Shown piece after piece: positions 1 to 8,958 of a DNA stretch of 64,000 bases. Location: contig JAOSJT010000001.1 in NCBI GenBank assembly GCA_027493955.1, positions 2,219,131 to 2,283,130 on the forward strand, in the 5' to 3' direction. The notes below the pieces were generated by a model. It had not been told where the DNA came from and ran no database searches. It was given only the letters and a program-made list of their open reading frames with translations. Position numbers and translations under genes: made by a program. The first letter of the stretch is position 1. Every line of letters begins with the position of its first letter. This DNA is from Bacteroidia bacterium. GTDB taxonomy: Bacteria; Bacteroidota; Ignavibacteria; SZUA-365.

Positions 1-209
1 ACACCGAGGTATTGACCCGGCATCAAGGTCGCGCGCCAGGTATTCCACGCGGTGCATTGCGTTGTCGGAGTCTGACCATTGACGAACTGCATGGAGAACT
101 TGTGGTTCTGCGCGATCGCCGTAGCCCCTGCGAGGAGGAGCAAAGCGATGATGAGAAGCCCTCTCGATCGCAGTTCTGGAATGAATGATCGTGGTATCAT
201 TGCGTTCAT
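1..209 (-). CDS. N-terminus of a T9SS-exported array protein, cut by window edge (array member 0)
   Basis: Only the first 69 codons are present; the gene runs off the left edge. Translated from ATG at 209 it gives a signal peptide (hydrophobic run LLIIALLLLAGATAIA, then QN) followed by NHKFSMQFVNGQTPTTQC and AWNTWRATLMPGQYLGV. This is clearly homologous to the Cys-rich N-terminal module of the next gene (start 4476), so it is a sister copy. GGAGG lies four bases before ATG 209; the inner ATG at 200 is spaced too far. The leader motif GTCATCCAC (minus sense) is at 226-234. What lies beyond the signal and module is inferred from its neighbours. Confidence 0.85.
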   Translation of the reverse strand, partial: MNAMIPRSFIPELRSRGLLIIALLLLAGATAIAQNHKFSMQFVNGQTPTTQCTAWNTWRATLMPGQYLG

Positions 210-225
210 TGAACCTCCAGGTAAA

Positions 226-234
226 GTGGATGAC
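226..234 (-). promoter_or_regulatory. Conserved leader motif GTCATCCAC
   Basis: Read on the minus strand, the bases upstream of this start are GTCATCCAC. The same (T)CATCCAC or a close variant lies 17-36 bases before the start of nearly every array gene: 4493-4500, 16167-16174, 20025-20032, 31859-31868, 35710-35719, 39401-39408 and 41431-41438, with weaker forms at 8154, 12204, 23885, 27735 and 44447. It may mark the start of the transcript or act in the 5' leader; which of these is not decided by the sequence. Confidence 0.5.
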
Positions 235-1250
235 AGTATTGCGGGATAAATATTTTCAAATCCATAGGCGGCTTTCACTGAACCCCGACATAATGGGTGC
301 TGCATGTTTGAATATTAGATCAACATACTTCCACCACAGTCGGACCTCGAAGAGAACAGTCGTCGTGTCATTGGGAATCTAGCCCTTTCCCGGAACGAAA
401 GCAACAGATTCGTGATTTTTTTTCACGATTCTCCCGTAGTGAATATTCGTAGTAGCATTTTTACCTACATATCGCCTGTTTCGGTCAGATTTTAATTGCT
501 TTGGAGCTCTACCATTTCATCCCGGTCTCGGAGTTTCTCACAGCCGGCATATCTATTCACAATGTCGCAAGTTAGTGCCGTTTATGCACAGCAGAGCTCG
601 CCAAGATCAGTGCAGCCCATTTCCGGGTGACGGCAAGAAATTGCTTCGACACGGGAATAGAACGCAATGCAGAACATTTGACTGATCGAAGCTATTCGGT
701 CGCGTCTTCATTCACCCGAACCGGGGCTCCCGTCGCGCTGCGGCGGGTACTCCTTGCCGGCTATCCTTCCATCAGGCGATAGAGAGGATTTCAATCATAC
801 ATGTTTGTTTTTTTTGCACACACTCCTTCAACATCGGTTTGCAGGCGACATCCTTTCTTAGCTCCCGACCTCGTCCCTGATATCTGACCCTGTGCTGAGA
901 TGCTGATTCCCATCGGTTGATGTGATTTCTTTCTGCGGTTTGGGTGCTCCGATGCCGAAATCAGGGCGAAGATGCCTCCTTCACGAACGATAGTGATCGT
1001 GAAAATGGCCATTGTTGCGCCTTCGCATCATTGCGTCTTCGAGTTGAATTCCCCTCTTACCTCAGAAGAACGGAACGTAATGTTTCAAAGTGACTATACA
1101 GATGCTGTTGTCGGTCCGCGATTCAATGAGCCTTTTTCTGCGATGAGGGAAGTGTGATTCCTGCAGTGTCTTGGGTGCTGCAATGACGAACTCAGGAAAC
1201 ACCTTCCACGTAGGCTTCTCGTCTGCCGCCTCCCTTGGCAGCCTTCCAAA
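235..1250. other. Intergenic region of about 1 kb
   Basis: No convincing gene is seen. Short open frames at 791-1012 (-) and 972-1157 (+) have neither family resemblance nor a good ribosome-binding site. The stretch holds the palindromic operator candidate at 412-426 and a half-like copy (GTGAATATTC) near 439. A GC hairpin at 729-747 (CCCGTCGC, 3-base loop, GCGGCGGG) has no T-tract. Confidence 0.5.
412..426. promoter_or_regulatory. Candidate operator, GTGA-N7-TCAC palindrome
   Basis: GTGATTTTTTTTCAC, flanked by C and G so that the arms extend to CGTGA/TCACG. It lies about 200 bases upstream of the array member starting at 209. The same 15-bp layout recurs upstream of other array genes. The arms resemble CRP-family half sites, but the spacer is 7 bases rather than 6. 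The regulator is unknown. Confidence 0.5.
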
Positions 1251-1251
1251 T

Positions 1252-1281
1252 AAAAAAAACGCCCCGCATGCGCGGGGCGTT
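1252..1281 (-). terminator. Rho-independent terminator of array member 1
   Basis: Minus-strand hairpin AACGCCCCGC-GCAT-GCGGGGCGTT followed by eight T residues. It lies 28 bases after the stop of the gene ending at 1309. A textbook intrinsic terminator. Confidence 0.9.
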
Positions 1282-1308
1282 GATAGTCGTTCCTCGTTGG
1301 AGGATGAA

Positions 1309-4300
1309 CTATTTGTTCAGCGTCATCTTGATGGTTTTCGAGAAGCTCAGACCGCTTTCGTTGCCCGTCATGTTCACGATGGCCATGTACTGGCCGCTCG
1401 GAAGATTCGTGGCGTCGAAGGTGTACTGATGTACACCGGCTTCCACGATGCCGTCCACCGCGGTTGCCACAACGCGGCCCAGCATATCCACCACGCGCAG
1501 ATGCACGCGGCTCGGCTCGGGCACGCTGTACTGCAGCGTCGTCGTCGGGTTGAACGGATTCGGGAAGTTCTGGCTCATGTCAAAGGTCGTCGGCATGAAG
1601 CCGGCATCGCTACGCGGAGCGACACCGCCATGCTGACGCATCCAGTTGAGCTTGATGGCGAGGTAGTCGAAGTTGTTCACGACACCATTGCCGTCGGCAT
1701 CCATATAGCAACCCTTGGCCGTGAACCACGGGGCGCTCGCCTGCGGCATCCACTGAATGTAGGTCAGAGGATTCTGCACAGCGTCGGCACGGTAACGGGC
1801 CGGACCGTTCAGCCACTGCGTGTTCAGATTCGCGTCATGGATGTACTCGTTGAGATCCTTGCGGTCCGTGTAATTCACCACGCCATCGTTGTTCACGTCG
1901 CCCGGCCACACTTCGCAAGGGGTGGCGCCGAGGGGCACGAGCAGCAGCGACGAGGGATACGGCATGTAGTTGCGATAGTAACCGCAGCTGTTCTTGGTGT
2001 TGAACACGAGTTCGACTTTGTAATAGCCCGAGGGCAGCGAGGCCGGCAGATTGAAATAGGACGTGCCGTTCAGGTTCTGATTGGCGAGCTTGTTCGCGCT
2101 GAAGGTCTCGCTGTACATGAGCTGATTGCCCGGTACGCTGTAGAAGTTCGCCGTCATCGTGATCGTCGCGTCAAAGGGCGGGAAAATCACGCTGTAGCGG
2201 ACGCCGATGGTGCCGGGAAGCTCGACAAAGCCGATGGGATTGCCCGAGCCGTCCACAAAGTCGTAGGTCAGGCTGTTGGCGATCAGATAACAGGCCTCGT
2301 CGGCGCCCATGTAGGGACGCACGCGGGGCTCTTTGTCAATGTCGTCGGTCACGGATGGAAGTAGTGTCCCGATCAGATTGTCGTCGTCATCCGAGGGCGC
2401 GACCAGATGCAGATTGCCGGTTGCGGGATCCGCAAAGCTCACGGGCACGGTAACGGAATGCTGGTCTTTCCCGGATGCCGCGCGCAGCGCCGGCAGATTT
2501 GCGTAGTTGCCGTTCCAATAGGCGAGGTTTGCGCCACTCGAGCGGATGTTGTTGTAATCCGACTCGACGACGTTCGTACCCGGAACCACATACCAGGCGT
2601 ATCCGGCTCCGCTGTGAAGCATGATGTTGTTCAGGTAGCGGCCGTTTGCACCGTAGTACGTGTACAGCGCATAACCGGAGGCGTACGTGCCGTCCATGAG
2701 GATGGAGTTATGCGCGAAGTACAGATCGTTGCAGTAGTACATGCGCGCTGCGGAGTACGCGTAGGTCGTGGCGTTGCGGCCCACGATCATGTTGTTGACG
2801 AAACGTGAATTGCCTGCCTGATAGTAGTTGTCGTAGTACAGATACACACCGTACTGATAGGCACCGCCCTCGGCGACGAACACGTTGCGCTCGACACGGG
2901 TGTTGAAGCCGTAATACGACATGAACACGTACTTATAGGTGTAGCCGTAGTCCTGAATGACGCGGTTGTCGAAAAATTTCAATTCGCCGACATAGTAGAA
3001 GTATGTCGGATAGTAATATTGACCCGTAAACGTACAACCTTCGACGCGGAAGTTGTTCATCGTCGAAGTGGTGCTCGAGCCGTACACGTACATACCAAAG
3101 CTGCCGTTTCGAATGCCGCAGCGCAGGAAGGTATTGTTCGGCTTCATTGCGCCTGACGGTGAGTACACCACTGCATTGTACGTTGAGGTGGAGGTACTCG
3201 GCAGACTCACGAGTTCACAGTTTTCGATGAGGTTGTTGGTGGACGTCCCGGACAGATCCACTACGGTGCTATAGGATGCGTTGGTCGCGTTCATGGTCAG
3301 ATTCTTGAACGTCACCCACGAACAGCCGTTAAGCTTCACCACGAAATTGTTGGTGGTGGATGATGCCGCATGCGTCAACGTCACATCTGCTTTGTTGCCG
3401 GATTCGGACTGGAAGGTTACGGTATTGACCGCTGATGTTCCGGAGATGCTGCCAAGTTCCACATTGGTCGGATAGCTTCCGTTACGAATGTTGAATACCA
3501 CGGGACCACAAACGCCATTGGCATTCAGATCCGTCACCGCGGCGGCAATCGTCGGGTAGCTCGGCGAGGCACCGCCAATGGTGAACGTCCCCGAAATCGC
3601 GGCTTTACGCGTGACGGTGACCGTGTCGTTCATGTTTACCGTATCGGCGACGTTATTCGGCATGCTCGACCACACCTTGAATGCATAGGGTACGCCACTG
3701 GCGAAGGCCTGTGTGCCGAGGGTGATCTGTGTCTCACGGGTCGTGGCGTTCAGGGTATCAAGCAGGCCGGTCCAGTTGTATGCCGGCTGCGGGACACCGT
3801 TCAGCGTCCAGTTGATGGTGGCGCTGGTGACGGGCAGCGTACCGAAGTTCTTGAGCGTCACTTTGATCGGATGCGTTCCGGCGCAGAAATCCTTCGGGGA
3901 ATCCAGCGAAGCGATACCGATGTCATTCGGCGCGGAAGGCCGGATGAAAATCAGTTCCATCACCTGGGTAGGATTACTCGTACATGTCGGGGTGTTTGCA
4001 CCGCCCCAGTTCAGATTACCGATACACACACGCATGATGTACGCGGGATCGGGGCAGTTCGAACCGCTGCACAGCGCGGGGGCGTCTATCCACAGCTCAC
4101 CGCCGTACCGATCGCAAAGGTACCAGATTCGTCCGTTACACAGGGGCGAAGTGTACTGGGCGCCATTCACACCGGTCATAATGGCGGCCGCGAGCGCGTT
4201 CGCCATCGCAGGATCGTTGCAGGTTACACCAACCTGGGCACCCGCATTGGCGCTGCCGCGGAAGGTGACACCGAGATACTGGCCGGGTGTCAGGGTCGCT

Positions 4301-4476
4301 CGCCAGGCGTTCCAGGCGTTGCATTGCGCCGTCGGCGTCTGGCCATTGGTGAACGTGGCGGAAAAGATGTGGTTCTGGGCCGTTGCCTCACCGGCACCAA
4401 AAATGAGAATGCATAACAGCACGATACCTTGAAGCAGATGCTTCACGGCGACGCCCCGTCGTGACAAGGGTTTCAT
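1309..4476 (-). CDS. T9SS-exported beta-helix protein with Cys-rich N-terminal module (array member 1)
   Basis: A 1,055-residue exported protein, probably displayed on or released from the cell surface; its ligand is unknown. Signal peptide to about residue 34 (ends ATAQ). Residues 35-190 are a Cys-rich module (WNAWRATLTPGQYLGV, LCNGRIWYLCDRYGG, RVCIGNLNWGG) shared only with the partial gene at the left edge. A CARDB-like sandwich starts at NDIGIASLDSPKDFC. The beta-helix runs from TFTIGGASPSYPTIAAAV (about 295) to the SDDDDNLIG linker near 700. A MGADEACY motif and a beta-sandwich follow. The dockerin-like loops DVNNDGVVNYTD and DADGNGVVNNFD begin near 857. The sorting domain begins with FDMSQNFPNPFNPTT near 965 and ends KMTLNK. 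AGGAGG sits four bases before the ATG. Its helix is of the same subtype as in members 2 and 3, but its N-terminal module differs. Confidence 0.93.
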   Translation of the reverse strand: MKPLSRRGVAVKHLLQGIVLLCILIFGAGEATAQNHIFSATFTNGQTPTAQCNAWNAWRATLTPGQYLGVTFRGSANAGAQVGVTCNDPAMANALAAAIMTGVNGAQYTSPLCNGRIWYLCDRYGGELWIDAPALCSGSNCPDPAYIMRVCIGNLNWGGANTPTCTSNPTQVMELIFIRPSAPNDIGIASLDSPKDFCAGTHPIKVTLKNFGTLPVTSATINWTLNGVPQPAYNWTGLLDTLNATTRETQITLGTQAFASGVPYAFKVWSSMPNNVADTVNMNDTVTVTRKAAISGTFTIGGASPSYPTIAAAVTDLNANGVCGPVVFNIRNGSYPTNVELGSISGTSAVNTVTFQSESGNKADVTLTHAASSTTNNFVVKLNGCSWVTFKNLTMNATNASYSTVVDLSGTSTNNLIENCELVSLPSTSTSTYNAVVYSPSGAMKPNNTFLRCGIRNGSFGMYVYGSSTTSTMNNFRVEGCTFTGQYYYPTYFYYVGELKFFDNRVIQDYGYTYKYVFMSYYGFNTRVERNVFVAEGGAYQYGVYLYYDNYYQAGNSRFVNNMIVGRNATTYAYSAARMYYCNDLYFAHNSILMDGTYASGYALYTYYGANGRYLNNIMLHSGAGYAWYVVPGTNVVESDYNNIRSSGANLAYWNGNYANLPALRAASGKDQHSVTVPVSFADPATGNLHLVAPSDDDDNLIGTLLPSVTDDIDKEPRVRPYMGADEACYLIANSLTYDFVDGSGNPIGFVELPGTIGVRYSVIFPPFDATITMTANFYSVPGNQLMYSETFSANKLANQNLNGTSYFNLPASLPSGYYKVELVFNTKNSCGYYRNYMPYPSSLLLVPLGATPCEVWPGDVNNDGVVNYTDRKDLNEYIHDANLNTQWLNGPARYRADAVQNPLTYIQWMPQASAPWFTAKGCYMDADGNGVVNNFDYLAIKLNWMRQHGGVAPRSDAGFMPTTFDMSQNFPNPFNPTTTLQYSVPEPSRVHLRVVDMLGRVVATAVDGIVEAGVHQYTFDATNLPSGQYMAIVNMTGNESGLSFSKTIKMTLNK

Positions 4477-4500
4477 GAAACCTCCTGGAACTGTGGATGA

Positions 4501-4858
4501 TAGGTTTCATCGAACACAGAATACCAGAGATGCGGATCTGCGGGGTGTCCCCATCCGTCTGTCGGAATGTGGGAAGCCGATATTTCGGTGGGAAATGCCG
4601 AAAGGCTATTCTTTTCAGGCAGCAGCATCACTGGGTTCGTGGATGAGTTAAGTGAATGCGCGTGTATTTCAGGACTCGCAACTCATAAACTACTGCTCGC
4701 CGGAGTAAGATGCAAGACCGGGATTCGCCCCCCTTGCGTCTTTGCGACTCTGCACCTTTGCGCCTCTGCGCTCATGTCCCCTCCTCCGCACTTCACACCT
4801 CGGCTCGGAACGATCGAACTACGATTGCTCGCCACCCTTCACTCCGTTCATAAATCGA
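4501..4858. other. Intergenic region with short interspersed repeat
   Basis: No gene supported. Bases 4735-4772 carry a TTTGCG/CTCTGCG-type low-complexity repeat (TTGCGTCTTTGCGACTCTGC and following). A related, inverted version occurs at about 8470-8640. Bases just before the hairpin (about 4810-4858) resemble those before the next gene's hairpin (about 8850-8904), so the copy unit of these neighbours includes their 3' flank. Confidence 0.45.
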
Positions 4859-4888
4859 CGCATCCCGCCCCTTACGGGACGGGATGCG
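4859..4888 (-). terminator. GC hairpin after array member 2
   Basis: CGCATCCCG arms around an inner CCCC/CGGGA, 24 bases past the stop at 4913. There is no clear T-tract on the minus strand (TCGATTTATG follows), so termination efficiency is uncertain. Confidence 0.6.
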
Positions 4889-4912
4889 CTTGAAGAGAAT
4901 TATCGAGGTGAC

Positions 4913-7900
4913 TTACTTGTTCAGCGTCATCTTGATGGTTTTCGAGAAGCTCAGGCCGCTTTCGTTGCCCGTCATGTTCACGATGGCCATGTACTGACCG
5001 CTCGGGAGATTCGTGGCGTCGAATGTGTACTGATGAATGCCGGTTTCCACGATGCCGTCAACCGCTGTCGCAACAACGCGGCCCAACATGTCCACCACGC
5101 GCAGATGCACGCGGCTCGGCTCGGGGACGCTGTACTGAATGGTCGTCGTCGGATTGAACGGATTCGGGAAGTTCTGGCTCATGTCGAAGGTCGTCGGGGC
5201 AAAGCCGGCATCGTTGCGCGGGGTGACGCCTCCGTGCTGCTTCATCCAGTTGAGCTTGATGGCGAGGTAGTCGAAATTGTTCACCACACCGTTGCCGTCC
5301 GCATCCATGTAGCAGCCCATGGCCGTGAACCACGGAGCGCTCGCCTGCGGCTGCCACTGAATGTAGGTCAGCGGATTCTGCACGGCGTCGGCGCGGTAGC
5401 GGGCCGGGCCGTTCAGCCACTGCGTGCTCAAATTGGCGTCATGGATGTACTCGTTCAGATCCTTGCGGTCCGTGTAGTTCACCACGCCGTCGTTGTTCAC
5501 GTCGCCCGGCCACACTTCGCAGGGCGTTGCGCCGAGGGGCACAAGCAGCAGCGAGGTGGGATACGGCATGTAGTTGCGGTAATAGCCGCAGCTGTTCTTG
5601 GTGTTGAACACCAGCTCGATTTTGTAATACCCTGTCGGCAGGTTCGCCGGCAGATTGAAGTACGACGTGCCATCCAGCGGCTGGCCGGCCAGCTTGTTCG
5701 CGCTGAAGGTCTCGCTGTACACGAGCTGATTGCCCGGCACGCTGTAGAAATTCGCCGTCATCGTGATCGTCGCGTCGAAGTCCGGGAAAATCACGCGGTA
5801 ATGGACGCCCACGGTTCCGGGAAGTTCGATGTAACCGATCGGATTGCCGCTGCCGTCCACGAATTCGTAGTTCAGGCTGTTGGCGATCAGATAACAGGCC
5901 TCGTCGGCACCCATGTACGGACGCACGCGCGGTTCCTTGTCAATGTCGTCGGTCACCGACGGAAGCAGCATGCCGATCAGATCGTCATCGTCATCCGACG
6001 GCGCGACGAGATGCAGATTTCCTGTCGCGGGATCCGCAAAGCTCACGGGTTTGCTGACGGAGTTTCCATCCTTGCCCGAGGCCACCTGGAGAGCTGCGAG
6101 ATTCGCGCGGTTGCCGTTCCAGTATGCGAGATTGGCGCCATTGGACCGGATGTTGTTGTAGTCCGATTCAACGACATTCGTACCCGGAAGCACGTACCAG
6201 GCGTACCCCGCACCGGAGTGCTCGATGATGTTGTTCAGATAGCGGCTGTTCGCACCGTAGTAGGTGTACAACGCGTAACCGGAAGCGTAGGTCCCGGACA
6301 TTGTGATCGTGTTGTGCGCGAAATACAGGTCGTTGCAGTAGTACATGCGCGCCGCGGAGTACGCGTAGGTCGTGGCGTTGCGGCCCACGATCATGTTGTT
6401 GACGAAACGGGAATTCCCCGCCTGATAATAGTTGTCATAGTATAGATACACGCCGTACTGATATGCACCGCCGTCCGCGACGAACACGTTACGCTCCACC
6501 TGCGTGTTGAAACCGTAGTACGACATGAATACGTACTTATAGATGTAGCCGTAGTTCTGGATGACGCGGTTGTCGAAGAATTTAAGCTCGCCGACATAAT
6601 AGAAATACGTCGGATAATAATACTGACCGGTGAATTCGCAGCCCTCGACGCGGAAGTTGTTCATGGTCGAGGTGGTATTCGAACCAAACACGTACATACC
6701 AAAACTGCCGTTGCGTATGCCGCAGCGCAGGAAGGTGTTGTCGGGTTTACTGGCTCCGGACGGTGAATACACGACGGCATTGTACGTCGAGGTGGAGGTG
6801 CTCGGCAGACTGACGAGTTCGCAATTTTCGACGAGGTTGTTGGTGGAAGTACCCGACAAGTCCACCACCGTGCTGTACGAAACGTTCGTCGCGGTCATGG
6901 TGAGATTCCTGAACGTAATCCACGAGGCACCGTTGAACTTGACGACGAAGTTGTTCGTGGTCGACGTCGCCGCATGCGTCAAGGTCACATCGCCCTTATT
7001 GCCCGATTCGGACTGGAAGGTCACGGTGTTGACGGCGGACGTACCGGAGATGGCGCCGAGCTCCACATTTGTGGGATAGCTGCCGTTACGGATATTGAAT
7101 ACCACAGGACCACAGACGCCATTCGCATTCAAATCTGCCACCGCCGCTGCGATGGTCGGATAATCCGGTGATGCGCCGCCGATCGTATAGGTGCCGGAGA
7201 TAGCCGCCTTGACGTTGACTATGGCGGTGTCGTTCTTGTTGATCGTGTCGGCAACACCGTTCGGCATCGTTGTCCAGACAGTGATGTTGTACGGGACGCC
7301 TGAAGCGAACGTCCTGTTGCCAAGGGTGACCTGGGTTTGGCGTGTGGTCAGGTTGAGCGTATCGAGCAAGCCGGTCCAGTTCACCGTGGGTTGCGCGACG
7401 CTGTTCAGCGTCCAGTTGATTGTCGCACTGGTGAGCTGATTCGTGCCATAGTTGCGCAAGGTCACTTTGACGTCGTGTGCACCGGCGCAGAAATCTTTGG
7501 GGGAGTCGATGGATTCTATGCCGGCGTCGTTCGGCCCTGTGACCGTCGTCGTATAGTACATTTCGGTTCTGGCGATCGAACCGCTGACTTCCTGAGATAC
7601 CGCCGCAACGGGATAGCTGCCAGCCTGATACACCATACGGGTCAGCGTCACAGGGAATCCAAGGATACTGGAGTTGTACGGACCCGCCGGTGTCGCATAG
7701 GAGTTGTTCATGTTGGCACCGTTCGTTCGCGTGCCGAAAATCGCGATGTAATCACCGGCTTTGATATCGATGTTGCAGGGAATCATCGTGGTGGTGTTCA
7801 CATTTGTCCACAAACCAAGAGTGGTGTGCGCGGATGTCGAAGCCGCGTACACGGGCGGTGGACCCGCCGCGAAGCGGATGATCTGCACATTCTGCGGTGT

Positions 7901-8125
7901 CGTGCCAATATCTGTGGGTACGCGCACGCCCACGATCGTGAAGTCCGTCGGTGCCTGGAACCAGTATCCACGGATTTGATTGGCAGTATACGTGGAGCCG
8001 TATCCTGGCAATGGCATCATTGTCTGGGCCTGCGCCGAAAAAACCATGCAGAACAGCATGATCGGCAGAAGCACCGCGACGGCACGTCCGAGACTGCGTT
8101 TCGGGAAAAGCTTGTCGGGTATCAT
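4913..8125 (-). CDS. T9SS-exported beta-helix protein, N-terminal module type II (array member 2)
   Basis: A 1,070-residue exported protein. Signal peptide ends near residue 34 (FSAQAQ). Residues 35-198 form a predicted beta-sandwich module (RGYWFQAPTDFTIVGVRVP, CNIDIKAGDYIAIFGTR) found otherwise only in the next gene. A CARDB-like domain starts at NDAGIESIDSPKDFC, the beta-helix at about 308, dockerin-like loops near 871 and the sorting domain near 978. The helix contains an exceptionally Tyr-rich stretch (encoded at about 6230-6630) with 30 Tyr in 133 residues. AAGGAG lies about ten bases before ATG 8125; a weak leader motif (CTCCAC) is at 8154. Near-duplicate of the gene starting at 12171, with similarity extending into the 3' hairpin. 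Function beyond export is not predictable. Confidence 0.93.
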   Translation of the reverse strand: MIPDKLFPKRSLGRAVAVLLPIMLFCMVFSAQAQTMMPLPGYGSTYTANQIRGYWFQAPTDFTIVGVRVPTDIGTTPQNVQIIRFAAGPPPVYAASTSAHTTLGLWTNVNTTTMIPCNIDIKAGDYIAIFGTRTNGANMNNSYATPAGPYNSSILGFPVTLTRMVYQAGSYPVAAVSQEVSGSIARTEMYYTTTVTGPNDAGIESIDSPKDFCAGAHDVKVTLRNYGTNQLTSATINWTLNSVAQPTVNWTGLLDTLNLTTRQTQVTLGNRTFASGVPYNITVWTTMPNGVADTINKNDTAIVNVKAAISGTYTIGGASPDYPTIAAAVADLNANGVCGPVVFNIRNGSYPTNVELGAISGTSAVNTVTFQSESGNKGDVTLTHAATSTTNNFVVKFNGASWITFRNLTMTATNVSYSTVVDLSGTSTNNLVENCELVSLPSTSTSTYNAVVYSPSGASKPDNTFLRCGIRNGSFGMYVFGSNTTSTMNNFRVEGCEFTGQYYYPTYFYYVGELKFFDNRVIQNYGYIYKYVFMSYYGFNTQVERNVFVADGGAYQYGVYLYYDNYYQAGNSRFVNNMIVGRNATTYAYSAARMYYCNDLYFAHNTITMSGTYASGYALYTYYGANSRYLNNIIEHSGAGYAWYVLPGTNVVESDYNNIRSNGANLAYWNGNRANLAALQVASGKDGNSVSKPVSFADPATGNLHLVAPSDDDDDLIGMLLPSVTDDIDKEPRVRPYMGADEACYLIANSLNYEFVDGSGNPIGYIELPGTVGVHYRVIFPDFDATITMTANFYSVPGNQLVYSETFSANKLAGQPLDGTSYFNLPANLPTGYYKIELVFNTKNSCGYYRNYMPYPTSLLLVPLGATPCEVWPGDVNNDGVVNYTDRKDLNEYIHDANLSTQWLNGPARYRADAVQNPLTYIQWQPQASAPWFTAMGCYMDADGNGVVNNFDYLAIKLNWMKQHGGVTPRNDAGFAPTTFDMSQNFPNPFNPTTTIQYSVPEPSRVHLRVVDMLGRVVATAVDGIVETGIHQYTFDATNLPSGQYMAIVNMTGNESGLSFSKTIKMTLNK

Positions 8126-8159
8126 TGCAAATGAACTCCTTTTTGAGTTATTCGTGGAG

Positions 8160-8904
8160 TGTAAAATCCTATGAAAATCCTATCAGGGCGCGTTGAGTAT
8201 CCTGCGGAACCGGAACTTTCCGATTTAACAGGGTCATCGCGGAAGTAGGTTGTTGTGCGTTTTTCAAACGAATCAAGCGTTTTTGAAGATCGCCGTCTTA
8301 TCGAAGTGAATATTACTCACTTTTGCCCGCCAATGCAAGACATAAATCGTTGCCTTTTGGCACTGACTCCCTTGGCTTGATTTTTTTTCACATTCGGACA
8401 GAATTCTTCCAGATTTCGGCAGGAAAGAAGAAGAGGAAAATCTAACCCAATACGCAGAAAAGGGGAGTTAATCGCAGAGACGCGAAGGCGCAAAGACGAG
8501 ATGGAAGAGAATTAAACACAAAGACGCAGAGGGACTTTTTGCCCAATCACCCTTCCTTCTCGCTGATGTGGCGGCGTCCCTCCCCCTATAATTCTCCTCT
8601 GCGCCTCTGCCTCTCCTGAGCGTAGTCGAAGGAGTGCCTCTGCTCAGAAAATACTCACGCTGCCTCTTCACAGACCTCCAACGTAACTGCGTTATGAACT
8701 CGTAGTATCACAGAGATACGACCATGATCCCTCGCCGAATGCCGTGCTGGAATGTACGAGAGGGTAGCACCATTTTCATCTTTTTGGGTGTACCGAAGGA
8801 ACATGAGGGGCTGCGTTACATTTCCCCTCCCCTCAATTCTTTCCTCCGCTGGAAGCGGTCGAAATGGCGATTGCTCACCGAGACTCCCTCTGTTCATAAT
8901 ACAA
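8160..8904. other. Intergenic region with operators and MAG-type interspersed repeats
   Basis: No gene supported. Contains the two GTGA-N7-TCAC-like sites (8306-8320, 8377-8391). A low-complexity CGCAGAG/CGCGAAGGCGCAAAG repeat lies at about 8470-8535 with an inverted counterpart near 8595-8612 (CTCTGCGCCTCTGC). At 8615-8632 is CCTGAGCGTAGTCGAAGG, a form of the short CTGAGCG-AGTCGAAGG repeat known from intergenic regions of many environmental bacteria. Confidence 0.5.
8306..8320. promoter_or_regulatory. Candidate operator, GTGA-N7-TCAC palindrome
   Basis: GTGAATATTACTCAC, 181 bases upstream of the start at 8125. Perfect arms with 7-base spacer. A second, one-mismatch copy (TTGATTTTTTTTCAC) is at 8377-8391. 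Confidence 0.5.
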
Positions 8905-8934
8905 CGCATCCCGCCCCTTCCGGGACGGGATGCG
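8905..8934 (-). terminator. GC hairpin after array member 3
   Basis: Almost identical to the hairpin at 4859-4888 (CGCATCCCG arms), 24 bases after the stop at 8959. No strong T-tract follows on the minus strand. Confidence 0.6.
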
Positions 8935-8958
8935 CTTGAAGAGGATTATCGAGGTGAC

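Noticed and set aside
412-426. Canonical CRP or FNR binding site
   Set aside because: CRP sites have GTGA-N6-TCAC and FNR sites TTGAT-N4-ATCAA; these have a 7-base spacer, so no known regulator is assigned.
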